The notes: generated from the letters alone by a model not told the origin. DNA of 64,000 nucleotides from Whitmania pigra (GCA_021613335.1 JAJTWR010000481.1:2509501-2573500); one strand, 5' to 3'; counted from the first letter of the stretch, positions 11,369 to 24,581 are shown. Numbers and translations: made by a program.

Positions 11369-14202
11369 TCAGCCACTCATCGTACTGCACATCTTCTTGT
11401 TGTCGGCAGTCAACATCTTCATGGCTTTGTTCAAAATCGATGGTCCTCTTTTGATCGGCTGGACGAAAGAGAGCACAAACTTATGTCCTTTCTTTCTGCT
11501 GCCCATTACCAGAAACTGATTGTCCTTCAAAGGCTTCTTTCTTGTCTCTGCTTGTTGAGTCTTTTGTTGTTGACCAGACTCAGTGGAGCGAGGTTGTCTG
11601 TTTTTGTTACCGCGCAAACTAGCGGCAAAAGGACATTCGCATTTAGCATAATCTTGGATCATCCATTCTCTGGCCATTGTCAATTGTCTCTTGTTTTCTT
11701 CTGGCTTCTTGTAGATCTTCTTTTTGATGTTTGAGATGATTCTTAAATCTCCATTGACGGCTTCTGTTCGTTCCACTGTGATCTTAGCCACTGAATAACA
11801 ATTATAGGATTAGTAAGCGATTGTTGAGTCTCAAGATTTTATGACTCGATTTATGCAATAATTTATGATTCCTCACCGAATTCCGCGTTGCAAAAATTGT
11901 CGATGACGTTTTCCATCGATTCAATCGGAGAACAGACGGAGCATTTGTCGCCTGGAAAATGGAAAATTCTCATCTGAAGCGTGAAAATGTCATTATCAGA
12001 AATGAGGCGGCCAACGACATCTTATGGAATCAATTTTCTTTCTCTGATTACATCTGCCAGCGATTTTCGTCGGCACGTGGACCAGTGATGTCTGTCGTTG
12101 ATCGTACGAAAACAAACCGAACGTGCTCAGATATGTGTACATTAGGCTCTCAATTTCTCATCACTATGGCATGAATCCATGCATCTGGGTACATTTCGGT
12201 TAATAATAAGAGAGCCGTCAAATTCAAAATAAACAGCTGTCAGTTCGATTTGCAATCAAATAAACAGAGCACTTAGCCCTGAATTTCGACTTAAATCCCA
12301 TTACAAGAGATTTTCAGAGACGACGCGGAAGTTTGTCTAGGAGCCAGTTTGCACCGCGTGAACTCTCGCGCTTTGAATCCCCCTCTTTTTTTCATGGAAT
12401 AACCTCTCGGAGCAGTTCTTAATGAGCTTCGTGACTACTCTGACCTCCAAAATATGTCGCATACCACCTGTCGTCCGGAGTCGCTAGGTCGGCAACCACA
12501 ACGCCTAACGAGCGTTGCAACTTTTCCTCTGACTAAAAAGATGCCTAACAATCACTTGTGCACTTAAACGCTCTTGATTAACACACAGAAGTAAAAGCAA
12601 GCAATTTGCGAAAAGAAATTTGTAGAATCCATTGTTAAGAGTCGAGCCTATTGAAGTGTTGTTAAAAAAATGCTTATAAATAGTTTCCTCAGTGCGTTCA
12701 TTTAGAATTCATTCCTCTCGGGAATACAATCACCTGACACAACGGAGCAGCGCTTAATTAAGCTCGGAGTAATAGTATTCCACTTTTAACCATTCCGTCT
12801 CTAGCTAATTTTGAGAGGAAATCAGAAAAGCGTTTAGAAGATAAAACAGCAACAACAAAAAATCCGCAATGAACTTAACTCACCGCTATCCAATTCTTTC
12901 TCATTTCTTATCCCTATGCAAAGCTGGGTATCGTCTGGGAATTGGTCGCATTCCAAGAATTCTGGCCATGGGAAGCCATGCTTGTTCATGCGCTCGACGC
13001 AAGAGTTTTTCACCGCCTCGCAGAGGCTCTTGCAGGGGTAGATGGGCTGCTCCATGCACACGGGGGCAAACATGGAGCAGAGGAATATCCTCGTATCTCT
13101 GTGACATTTTGACGACCACAGAGGGACCCAGTAGGAAGCTAGAAATAGATTTGAATGTTTGTCATTAGTGTACTTGTATTTAATGCTTATTACTTACTTG
13201 TTTTCAATAGAGTTTTCAATAAGGTTGAAACTTGTGTTAAGATCTTAATAATTTAATTAATAGATCCCTTAATATAATTTAATCTTAATATAATTAAATA
13301 TAATTTGTCCCTTAAGTCAAAGTTTAGGGCTATGGTTAGGATTCATGGTTTAGGGTATGGTTAATGTAATGTAAATGTTACGCAATGTACAAACATCATG
13401 TACGTTGCAGCTGTGATACGAAACTTTCACGCAGATGATATCGTCAGAGAATTCAGCTCTTCATAAAAGCCATAATGGTCAGAATGCGTTTTCACAGCAA
13501 ATCTGTTCTTATACAACGATTAAAGTTGTTTACAAACCGCACGATTGAACAATTGATAATTGCGACGAAGCAAACAAACCCACATTGAACCACCGCTTCT
13601 AGTTCGCTGTCATGATCAAGCAGGTTTGGAACTCTCATGCGGTCGTAGCCGACTCCTCTGCACAGTGACATATTGCTCGGGATGTCCACGCATCTTGCTG
13701 CCTTTCTGAACATGCCACCGTTCCATGCATTGTAATTCCACGGAGATCTGAAGTCCGCTTCCTTCGACACGACGCCCTTTGTCTTGCCGCTCAAACTGTC
13801 GTCGAAAGTTTTACCCCTTTTCGAGTTCTTTTTATTTTCCTTATGCTTGTTTGAAGAAGTCTTGTTCTTTTGGGTCTTCCCGATTTTGGTCTTACCGTCG
13901 GATTTCGGACCACCTTCTCGCTTCCTTTTTCTGTTGCTGAGGTCTGTCGAGTGCCGATAGACGAAGGACTGATCGGAATTCAGAGGATCTCTCTTCCCTG
14001 TCCACTCAGAGACGAGGTTGTAACTTCCCCCGAACAGGATTGGTTTTGACGAATCCACGTAATCGATGATTTCTCTCCTCTTTAGTTTTACTTGATTTGT
14101 TTTGGGGTGGCGTTTTTCTGCGGTCGATGTTGCAATAACGGGTGAAATTCCATTCAAACAGCCGAACATGGACAAGAAAACGAGGCAATCCAAGAGTTTC
14201 AT
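11369..14202 (-). CDS. Secreted Frizzled-related protein (CRD plus NTR domains), complete
   Basis: Secreted antagonist or modulator of Wnt ligands. Coding exons 14202-13584, 13138-12884, 11951-11877 and 11790-11369 join in phase (456 aa). A hydrophobic signal peptide (residues 1-24, MKLLDCLVFLSMF...) is followed by a long basic linker, residues about 25-165, with runs such as NRKRKREGG and KENKKNSKRGK. The Frizzled cysteine-rich domain spans about 170-280 with all ten cysteines, including CVDIPSNMSLC, FLCSMFAPVC and CEAVKNSC. The netrin-like domain starts in the third exon (DKCSVC...DNFC) and continues through the last (KCECPF, MGSRKKGHKFVL). The CRD plus NTR order and motifs fit the sFRP1/2/5 group rather than Frizzled receptors, since no seven-helix region follows. 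The basic insert is unusual and could bind heparan sulphate. Confidence 0.93.
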
Positions 14203-14680
14203 CCTTGACTTTTGATCCTTTCTTGAGTTTTTCTGACAATAAAATTGAATGAAAATTGAACAAAACATGCAATAATTAAACATCATCGTTAAATTGAAGG
14301 ACAGTTACTTAATTGTAAATAAAATAATAGTCTTTAAAACTGAAACAAGATATCGACAAGCAATTGGTACAACGTTAACCTACAAGGTTTGAATATAAAT
14401 AAAGATTCAAATCTCCAGAGACAAACCAAATAAAAATATTTCGGTACAGTGACAAAATGATTTCAAACAGTATTTTCACATCCTCACTCGATCGTAAGAT
14501 TATGAACTATTAAATAGATAATTTTATCTCGAAAATGACAAAAACTCACAGAACCAACTTGTTACGACTTGCTTCAACACTCGCCTTCAACAAACAATCG
14601 AAAGTTCAAGCAAAGCGTCCTCACCTTATTTAAGAGAAGCGCTCCACAATGCATGAACACGGCGCAGATTATACAGAACG
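14203..14680 (-). promoter_or_regulatory. Upstream exon of the sFRP gene with 5' UTR intron
   Basis: On the gene strand GGTTCT|GTGAGT gives a good donor (exon end about 14550), and TTATTGTCAG gives an acceptor at 14233 just before the coding exon. The 5' UTR thus has an intron of about 317 bp. Upstream ATGs that extend the ORF to 14286 fall inside this intron and are not used in the spliced model. Confidence 0.55.
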
Positions 14681-14699
14681 CTTAAGCGCCAAAATACAT

Positions 14700-14707
14700 C
14701 TTATATA
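14700..14707 (-). promoter_or_regulatory. Likely TATA box of the sFRP gene
   Basis: The gene strand reads TATATAAG about 150 bp upstream of the inferred 5' UTR donor, with moderately GC-richer DNA between. Transcription would start near 14675. Confidence 0.45.
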
Positions 14708-14709
14708 CT

Positions 14710-16002
14710 TCCTATCCCGTCGGGCCAAGCAAAGGCTGCCCGCGGGACTCGGTGACGTAACATAACAGTGCCCTAGAGGGAGATATGACACCTGGCTAAT
14801 TAACATGATTACATGCTTCGTAATTGGAGTCTCACACTGGACTATGAAGACCTCATACCTGTTTTTGGATTTTTAATTCAAAATGGAGTTCATTTGAAAA
14901 GTAAAAGGAAACACTATCGACGGGTAGAAGCATTTTCGAAACGATTTCTTTATTCACGATTTCGCCCCGTTCAAAAAGTGAATAAATATGTTTTTAATCA
15001 ATGTCGTTCGCTTTGGAAATTATTATTTTGCCGGTGCCGTTATTATTACTGTTTTCACTGTTATTCTTATTATTATTGTTGTTGTTATTCTTATTGTTGT
15101 TGTGAGCTTAATTGCCAATTACTATTCGAGTCACGGCAATCAAGTTCAGATAACATTGGAAAAAATAGTTTATAATCATATAATTGATTGAAGTCTATAA
15201 CTTTTTTTTTATGACGATTAATGAAATCTTAGTTATTAATTATTTTGTAAATAAAATAATAATAGTTAACGATTATTTACAGAATTAATCAAGAAGTAGA
15301 ATGTCGAATCTGCGTGCTAAGTTTCTCGGAAGCCATTTGTCGAGTCTGAAAAACGTGTTCCGAATAAAGGCACAGCGTGTGTTTGAGAATTGAATGGGAT
15401 TCTGAATGCTATTAAAATGAATTGAATTTTATAAATGCTGCTCGAGCAATTTATTCGAGTTCATGTTTGTTGTGGAAAAATATCGTAGCATAAAAGTTTT
15501 ATCTATTTTTCAGCGGAATAAGTATTAATAATAAAACATCCATTTGCCAGCATAACTGAGGAACAAGTAGTATTAAAATCTTTTGGAATATTAGATGTTA
15601 AATTAAAATTAAGAATATTAATGAATGTAAAATGTCTTCTTCTCGGGGAAATGGATTAATTTCCACTTCACAAATGATCGACGTCGCATGTCGCTGAATG
15701 TTATTCTTATCGACTGCTGTTCATTTTCCATGACGATATAAATTCATTTTTCCGATTAACTGGGATAGATCAAATACAAAAATTATGCGTCTCTTTGGTT
15801 TAGAAATATTCTCACGTCATGAAATATCCCAATCATTTCCACATCTTTTTACGTTTATTCAGAGTAAAACTAATCGAACTAAGAACCGCTTTTTAAATAA
15901 AATGCACGAAGTAGAATCTCTAGCAGTATTTAAACAAAAAAAAAACAAAGACAGCAAAAACAGACAGTGCAACAACATCAACAACACTCGCAATGGAACA
16001 TT
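14710..16002. other. Intergenic between sFRP and the ETS gene
   Basis: AT-rich, with a TTATTG repeat near 15040-15105 that creates Tyr/Cys/Val-rich spurious ORFs. The rightmost part is the probable 3' UTR of the ETS gene. No other exon seen. Confidence 0.5.
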
Positions 16003-19000
16003 TCAAAAAGCCAAAGTTTTCCAATTTACAGCCCTCGGTCCAAACCTGAAACACAACCTTTTTGGGTATTTTCCATCTCCTGGAAGGTCGGCCATTGAAC
16101 CGGAAGTCTTGCACCATCTGCCGAATGGAATAAAATTTCTTTAATTTTAATTTTGCGAAACATATCTAGATTTCACGACAAGAATGAATTAATTGTAAAA
16201 TTGATATTGCGGTGGCTTAACATGTTATTCGTCCAAAGAACACATGTCATTAAGAATGGTTGCGTAACAATTGTTTTCACGCAACAGTAACACATCTCAA
16301 AATCAACATGTGACGCGGATTCCGTATTTCGACAAGACATTTATTGCAGGTAACATTACCTCCAATGACATTATTATTATTAATAACAATTATTATTTCA
16401 AATTATGGTAATTAGTAATATATTTATATTTTTGGATGGCATACAACTATTTAACAATCAATCAAACTGGTTCATGGAAAGTGTTTAATCAATTAAAAAT
16501 CAACCCATCATTCTTTGTGACTGCGAATTTTCTTCACAATTCCACAATGACATGCCGACCGTTACCATACTTGGGTGATGGCGATAATCTTTGGTTACCA
16601 ATGACCAGCCTAACATTTCACAGCAGACCAATTTAATGTAAAAAATGATTTCAGAACGAGGTTAATACGACTTAACTTTGGTTGTAACTCACAACTTCCT
16701 CAAACCTGACTTTCATTGTTGTTGTTTCATAGTTGTTATAATCAGATTTAATATTTAAGAAAAACATACAAATGCCACAAGGTCATAGCAACATTTACAG
16801 TTATGTGTATGTAAGTTAGTCATTCTAAGTGCTACCAAGTTATTGTTGTCAGGATTAAACTTTTATAACCTCAGGGCTCTGCTGAGCTTTTCAAAGGTCA
16901 TCTTGTTGCTCGACTTGTGCTGACCCCAGAGAAATGCAACCTCTTTCGAGTTGACGATTCTGAACACGCCCAGTTCTTTATTCTCCCACTGTATGATCTT
17001 ATCTCTGCCCATGCCCTTGCTATTCTTGAGGAGATGGCAGATGAACTCCCATAGATGTTTGGCTTTCGATGCTGTGGGCGATGGAAAATTGAAATAGTTA
17101 AAAAGCAATCATTCAATCAATCAACCAATCATTTAATCAATCAATACAGCAATTCCAGCAGGAATTTAAATCACGAAGATCCATCTTGCGATGATGGTGA
17201 GGATAATGTCTCAGTTTAATGACGTAACATTGTCAGTAGAAACACTCCAACATCGGCTATGTGAAAGTGTCACAATGTTCCATTAATCAAAGCGACATAA
17301 TAAAAAAAAAATGTTTAAAAAGATAGAAAAATGCCATTAAACATCATCAATAAATCTTTCAAGCGGATTTTATGATAAGGTGAATAATATATCTATTTAA
17401 TAATTTATTAAACTCAGTGACAATAGCATCGACATGTCTGCATGCTTATTTTGAGAGTGCGCTAAATAAGCAAAGCTTTCAGGTTAGACGTCAAGATAAG
17501 AAATTTGACGAATTCTATGCTTTATGTTTGTTCAGATGTCTTACAGCTATTGGCCAAACAAATGTTACGTCGAGTCGCTGAACTTAGAAGACTATTCTTC
17601 TTAAAGTATGAATTTTTTTTTTAGATGATTTTGAAAGCAAAACATTTTGAAGGCATTTTTGTTAACTATCTGGCTTTTCTTAATTTGTTAATTATGTGTT
17701 TAAATATTAAGCATCTTACTTTCTTGAAACTTTTTATAAGATGATTCTTTTATATCATTTATGGACGACAGATAATGGCTTTTAGGTGGCCTTCCTCGCT
17801 TGACTATCTTCGTGTGGAGACGATCCCTGGAAACATTTTAAAAGCATTTCGAAAAAGTTCACTTTTAAATAATTAAAATAATCAAATATCGGCTGCAACT
17901 ACTTATTAATTATAATTGTTGCGATTATTAATAATTTTATAAAATTCTTTTAAGATTTTAGATTTAAGTAAATCAAAGTGGTCCCATTGAGAATTCATAA
18001 TTGCTTGAAAATGACTTATAGGGCATTTGAAAGCGCACTGTATTTTACCCATGCAAGGCTAAACATTAAATTTGGCAATTTGGTTTGTTTACGTACGTTG
18101 GGGTCGAAACATAGATTGAGCCTATTCTCAAAAGTCGGATTGCTAAAGCTTTGAATCAAATATGACCCGTATCAAAACATCATGGCACTAGCACAATGTG
18201 ATACATACTTTTGAGCGATTGATTGAGTCGGAGATGAATTCAAACCATCTGAAATAAATGTGTTCATTTATCATTTTAAGTGGTACACTGTCAGTTTCAC
18301 CCAGGTAATAGTGTTTATTAATCGACATTTTAACAGCAAAATGATTCAATGAGTTTAAATATGGTCACAGTTTGAAAGTCTACATTTTGCTTGACAAGGA
18401 GACAAGGAACTTCTCAGAGAGGGGCCTGCTTACGTCAGGATTTTCTGACAGCGGGCTTTCTCTTTGACAAAGATCTGCTCACACTACAGCGTAAAAGGTG
18501 ATTGATTGCTAAAAAAAAATCTCACATTTCATACCTGATGCTGGAACATACTTCGTCTTTGGTCCGATTTCGTTTTCGTTAAGATGCAAATCGTTGACAG
18601 CTAGAAATAAGAATAATGAGAATTGAATTAATGAGGAATAATAAGAATTGTTAAGAAATAAAGATAAATTATGAAAATGATCACGTGAATAGTGCCATCT
18701 CTCACTACCTTCCAAGTCCTCAAACGCTACCAGCAGCCTCTATTTAGACTGAAGTTCCAAAGAAAGCTACTTTCTGTATTCACATTGAATGCATTACTGA
18801 GTGCATTGTCAGTTATTCAGAGCGTTTCAAAACATTCTATTAATATTTACATTCGAATTTCTGTTAATTGTATTCACTACTTCTCCATTCTTTAAGGAGC
18901 ACCTCAATTTTAGGTCGTTAAAGTTTGAGGAAGTAAATAAGAAGACAAACAATTTTTTACCTTCTTCTCTGCCGATGCTAGCCACAACTGTTGGAACATT

Positions 19001-20352
19001 AGCAGGGTAGTCTGTTGACTGGTAATCGCCGTACGAGTAATTTACAAAAGTTCCTGCAATAATATTAAAAGATATATAAATATAGATAAAGATATATATA
19101 AATTAATTACGTTTGCTACATATAATATAAATTCTCGGTTTCATTAAAACATTCACCAAAATTTAATCATTTAATAGAAGAGAGAGAGCTTACCTTTTTG
19201 TAAAAGTTCATGGAAAGCTTCATAGTAAATCATTCCATATTTCGGGTCTCTTTCGACAAATTCAAAGGCAGACATCTTAGACAACTGAAAACCACTGAGG
19301 TTTTGGAAGGCTTCTCCCTTAATTTCTTCCAGTGGCAGATGATTCTCAAATGCCAGCGAATAAATAAAATTGAGGACATCGTCAGAGTTCCAGGCTTCTG
19401 GATGCGTGGATTTCCATGATTTCAAATTAAAATCATCTCCTTTTATATTAAAAAAAAAACAATAAAATAAAATATTGTGATTGAATTTTTGTAAGAATGT
19501 AATTAAATGTTGTTAATCTTTTAATTAAGTCGTTTCTCTTTCACAATAACGAGAAGCTATGAAATAAAACAGTTGAACACTCGACCATTCAGTACTAAGC
19601 AGCAAATACTCATCGAGACAATGTGAGAAAATTGTATAATGACCAATAAATGTATGAACATGTGTCCTTATTGACATATTGATACATCTTTGGTACGCCT
19701 AAGTAAGTAGCGAATATCATTCCCATTGGAATTACTTCTAAGTTGTTCTGTTTAATAATTCTTTTTGTAATTAATTAATTTGTATTTGCGCTAATTCTTT
19801 TTATTAAAAATGTTTATATTATTATTGTCATTAAATATAATTTTAAGCCATTCACGCATATAATATGTCTTGCATCCTTAATAGTTTTTCTTTTGTGATC
19901 TCATTAATTTTTTAAAAATAAACTTAATTGAATTTAAACTAGATGCAAATTTTTGCCCTTTTGTTAATTAAATTCTCAAAAACGTTTAAAAAAAAATCGA
20001 AACTCACTTGAATAGCAGTTGTTTAACTGTGGATTATTTTGTAAGAAATTGTTGATTGGATTGTAAGACCGAGAGTCGTCACTCAGAAAATCTTTGTCTT
20101 CAGATGTCAACGTGTAAGGATCGGGAAAATGCCGTTGTCATAGAGATGATGATGCTGAAATGGTGCGTACGTAAATCGCTCCTGCTGACAGAACAGCCTT
20201 TCCACGAATGCACCTGGATCGTCATACTGGTTTCCGTAAAGTTGGTAGCACGGAGTATCGTGGACGAACGAGGATTCGTAAGTTATCATTGAGGAAGAAT
20301 CACTATCAGGAAAGTCATATTCATTTGCTAACTCGAAACTGTTGCCCAACAT
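16003..20352 (-). CDS. ETS transcription factor of the ESE (ELF3/EHF/ELF5) type
   Basis: Nuclear DNA-binding regulator. Exons: 20352-20214, 20097-20008, 19439-19194, 19053-18961, 18600-18535, 18248-18209, 17826-17720, 17071-16870, 16117-16003 (365 aa, phases consistent). A Pointed/SAM domain lies at about residues 80-158 (DVLNFIYSLAFENHLPLEEI, ERDPKYGMIYYEAFHELL). An AT-hook core KRGRPPK lies just before the ETS domain, as in ELF3. The ETS domain starts KHLWEFICHLLKN and runs through WENKELGVFRIV and KMTFEKLSRALR. Its last part, in the final exon, is very divergent: the usual tyrosines after LSRALR are replaced by WCK, and the end reads KRLCFRFG. The break between exons 1 and 2 is my inference to repair a frame change. 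PNT, AT-hook, ETS order supports the ESE subfamily. Confidence 0.85.
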
Positions 20353-22604
20353 TTTCTGAAAAATCTTTTTTGGAGTTTAATCAACGATTAGACTAAATGG
20401 GTCCTGTCTTGAGAATAAGAGAGTTTTACTTTGGTTGGGATATAATTTGGGCCTTTTAAGGATTTTCCTCTTATAATTATAGTCCTAGCTAGTTCTAGGA
20501 TGTCTTCTTTGCTCGGTCACTGATTAAAATTATTTTGAAAAATAATTTATTTGAACTTTTCTTTAGAAACTTCAATAAGCCATCTTAACAATTGCCAGCC
20601 ATCCGAAAGAGAGACTTTTATAGCGATATGAAAATCATTTGAAATTATTATTAAGGTAGCTGTTATTGTCATTATTGCTGAAGGTTGCCATTGTCGATGT
20701 TACTATTTATACTAGGACCTTTCTTGAACTTTTTAAGGCGTAATAACAGCTGACAACCTGAAAGTCTTCTTGAAGCTATGTTTATAAAACTTAAACAAAC
20801 TGTTATCTTATCAGTTATAAAATATCATCAGCCAATTAACAAAGCTATCACATGTTTCATAAACACGTTAATAACTGGATTCACTTTCATTTATTTGCTT
20901 TTATTTATTTTTTTCTCTTGACTAGAGAAGTTTTCAACTTTTGCAACGAGGATGCATGCTAAATATAGTTATGGACATTTTATGAAAATTTCCAATGGGC
21001 TATTTTAGGAACTACTTAAATTGCTAGTAGAGCGCTCGAAATCGTGATCCAAGATATTTAAAAAATAATTCACGACACAAGTTAAGCCATGCAGACCTTA
21101 TTGATGACATACATGATTATAACCGCTAACAAATGAAATTATTTTAAGGAATATCGATTAAAAATTCTAACTAATAATGTCGTTAAAAATTTCTTCACGG
21201 ATATTCATACACTATGAAATTTAAAGCGACGTATAATTGCCGAAATCGTAAACTAAAAATAAATTGAATTATTTCATCAAAACATCATGATTATCAAATA
21301 TCTGATTATTATTTTTCTGAGAATATATTTAATTTTATTTAAATATTTATTTTAATTCATATATTTATATATGCACTTCAGATGTATACCAATAACGGAA
21401 ATACGTAATAATAGTTATTATTATAATAATTTACAATGTAAATTTTATTCAATAAGAAATGAATTTTATTATTAATCTGATTAAAATTTGTTTACAATGT
21501 GTCAGTTAATAGCTTGTTGATGCTCGCACCTATGTAATACTTGTTATCCTTAATTGATTTGAACAAGATTTCGGACTCCATGGGCGTTCTGAAAGTTAGT
21601 GCAGTAATTAAGTAACTGGTGATTAGGTGAACTAAAAGTTCATTCGGATCGATTATTAAGTATTACTTAAAAAATATTCTGGTTTAAATTATCGTAAGTT
21701 AATCCTATTTGGGGAAATCATGTTTGTAAGTTCACATTTATTAGTGATTGTTCGGCTGAGTTTCATTTTTTAATCTACAACTTAATAAGACATTTTGATA
21801 GAAAAAGATAAGAATTTGAGTGAATGAGGTTCCAGCTAATTAGTCAATGGTCCCACAATATTCACGTGTATCTGTTAGAATGGCACTCATAAATGAATAA
21901 TGCCACTCATGATAAACGCCTCGACAGAGATCTGCCACCCAGGTTTTGCTATTATTACTTTAAAGTAAAATTTCCCAAAGTCAAATTTATATTTTTTAAC
22001 ATAAATTTTCTTATACGTTGTTTCTTCCAACCAAAACTAACCGTTGGCAACAAAATATTTCAAAAAGTTCTTTACAAATTTTAATAGTAAAATGAAATTT
22101 TAATTGTAAATGAGCATGAGTAGCACTTTTGGCAGTTAACTTGGTTTAGAAATTATGTTTGTAGATTGTTTGTTTAAACTATTGAATAAGCTGATATTTT
22201 TGAGTGATATAGTAGTATTTGTAGATTAGGACAAAAGATGAAGTCATTTTGGATCGCCATTTTGAAGTTCGATGATTTTGTCACTAAGTGACACCTTGGC
22301 ACTTGGAAATAATAATTTCTTTATAACAAAAAAAGGGCTTTAGCTCTTTCAATGTGATGATAATATTTTAGTGACGAGAATTTTTCATTGTTGTCAAATA
22401 TAAATAAAAAATTTTGATGCCATATCTTAATGGGGATCACTATTTTAATTGAACAACAATTTTATTACATATCTCAGAAAAAAATTGAAGCAATTTGTTT
22501 TAAATTAATTTTTTTAAGACTGACACTAAACGCTCACAAATTAGAAATGTTACGAGCAGACGATTTCAATAATAAGGCGCGTTATTTTGCTCTCGTGCCG
22601 CGGA
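20353..22604. other. Intergenic between divergent ETS and PRDM9-like genes
   Basis: About 2.25 kb with no supported exon; strongly AT-rich in the middle (about 21,000-22,100). An acceptor-like TTTTTCAG right before the ETS ATG suggests a 5' UTR intron for that gene, so a non-coding first exon and promoter are probably here. Confidence 0.5.
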
Positions 22605-24581
22605 ATGGGCGATACTTCTGAAATTTTGTTTAGATCTGGCATGCCTTGTTGCGATCTGAGTAATTATTTTACTCAAGACCAGCTCGACAATATGCCAGTT
22701 TTTGAAAAAATGATTAAATTTAATAAAATGAAGAATTACTTTGTATGCCAGTCGCTAAGTAAGATTTAACCTGATATACACCGTTAATTCGATACTATTT
22801 TATGTTGTTTTTTTTTCAAGACTTGCCGTGCGAGTTACCAGAGTTTATGAAAACAAATTCAAAAGAAATGGAAGGTTAACCTTTTATTTGCTTAACTTTC
22901 AAACCGACGCTAAAAGTTATTAGCAATATATTTGTATAATAGCTGCTGTGCAAGGTAGCCGGAATGATTCTACAAAATTATCAGAAGAAGTGAAAAAGAT
23001 GCTGTTATGTACTGACATTCCATTATCATATTATACTTCCTCTCGAACTGTGGGGGTAAATATTCTTTTAAATAGAAATATGTTTTTATTTATTTATTTA
23101 TTTGATTAGAGTTCGTTGTATAACTAAGATGATTTGTACTTTAGAAATATGTTCTCTTTTATTACGTATTTCAATGCTTGCCTATGCATTACATAGAATT
23201 GTTATATAAATGATTTGTGTAATTAACTGTCATTTTATTAATTTACTAATATATAGGATAAATTTGTTGGAGGGAAATTAAATCTACCACTTTGCAAAAA
23301 TGGGGAATACATCAAACAAATATGGGATAATCTATGCTGGATAGCACCAACTGCAATTAAAGAAATGGAAGAAGATTATAAAATGAGAAAGAGAGCACTG
23401 GAACTATTTAAAAGCCATAAATTGGGAGCAAATGAATTACAACTGTTTTTTCCAACTAGTTAGTTTGTGAAGCAACAAGTTATTGAGCTTGAATGCTTAT
23501 CTGAGATTCATGTCATAGAATCGTTATAGAAACTACATTCTCTTAACTTTTGCATTCCTTAAAGGTCTGGAATTGCTGGAAAACGCTATCGATAACCTTT
23601 CTCTGCAAAAGGACAAAAAATGCAATGAGCCCAGATATGCATTTAGAAAAGTAGCCAAAAAGGATTACTGTGAAGTGGAGTCTGATGAATCAGGTGAAAC
23701 TTTGAAGTTTTGCCAATTAAATGCAATAAGGTTTAATTCTTTCAACGGTCTTGCTGCTCAATCATTTTATCTAAAAATCGAAAAATTAAAAATTATTACA
23801 GCGTATATTTTAGATGATTGGAGACCTATGTGTTTAGCGTTTAACGATCATGTTTTTCAACATAAAATTTTTCAAGTATGCTACTTTTTCATAAAACCAC
23901 ATCTACCTTTACTTCACTCATCAGATAATGATTCAGTTGATGAAGCCCAATTGCTCGAAAGTGTAAAAGAACTCGGTGAACGGGTTACATCGACATCGTC
24001 TAGGGATGCAAACTTCGAAGACAATTCTTGCTCATCAACTTCCAGAGAAAGTTCCACTCCTCTCAGGTGGAATCTTCCGAATTCATTTGCCGCCAAAACT
24101 TTGCCAGACGGACTTTCTCTCAGATGTTCCAATTTCCCCAATGCAGTTCTGGGGATTTTCACAAGCAGAGAGTTCAAAAGAGATACCATATTTGGTCCTT
24201 ACGTTGGAGTCAGAGTGTATAACGATATAACAAAGATTTCTGGTAGAGTATGGGAAGTAAGTATTTCTTATTATCGCAATCGAACGTTTATTGATTTATT
24301 TTGACTCGTTACTTATTGCATAGATTTTTGTCGATGGCTATCTGCATCATTACATTGATGGCGAAGATCCACAGCAATCAAATTGGATGAGATACATTAA
24401 CCATGCCAATTCTCCTGAGATTCAAAACCTGGAATCTTTTCAATACCGGTACAAGATTTACTATAGAACTACAAAAGACCTTCCTGCTGATACTGAACTA
24501 ATGGTGTGGTATTCGGATGACTATAATCAAGACTACGATGAATCCCAAAAGAAGACGAATAGTTGGGATTGTCTTTGTTAA
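22605..24581 (+). CDS. PRDM9-like KRAB, SSXRD, PR/SET histone methyltransferase without zinc fingers
   Basis: By family, PRDM9 methylates H3K4/K36 at sites of meiotic recombination. Exons 22605-22758, 22821-22874, 22943-23055, 23257-23458, 23565-23693, 23925-24256, 24324-24581 (413 aa). The start ATG has a strong context (GGAATGG). Residues 15-51 are KRAB-like (CDLSNYFTQDQLDNM, KMKNYFVCQSL), as in PRDM9. Residues 195-220 resemble SSXRD (NEPRYAFRKVAKKDYCEVES). The PR/SET domain is about 276-405: LPDGLSLRC, IFGPYVGVR, NWMRYINHA, EIQNLESFQYRYKIYYRT and ELMVWYSDDY, which retain the tyrosines expected near the active site. The pre-SET zinc knuckle is not evident. Segment 23694-23924 is treated as an intron but is open in frame, so a 490-aa form is possible. 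The protein stops 11 residues after DDYNQDYDE. Confidence 0.85.

Noticed and set aside
14203..14286. Longer sFRP N-terminus starting at 14286
   Set aside because: The extra codons fall in the predicted 5' UTR intron, and the ATG at 14202 starts directly with a signal peptide.
16436..16636. 66-codon plus-strand ORF opposite the last ETS intron
   Set aside because: No splice or start context and no resemblance to a family; composition matches the surrounding AT-rich DNA.
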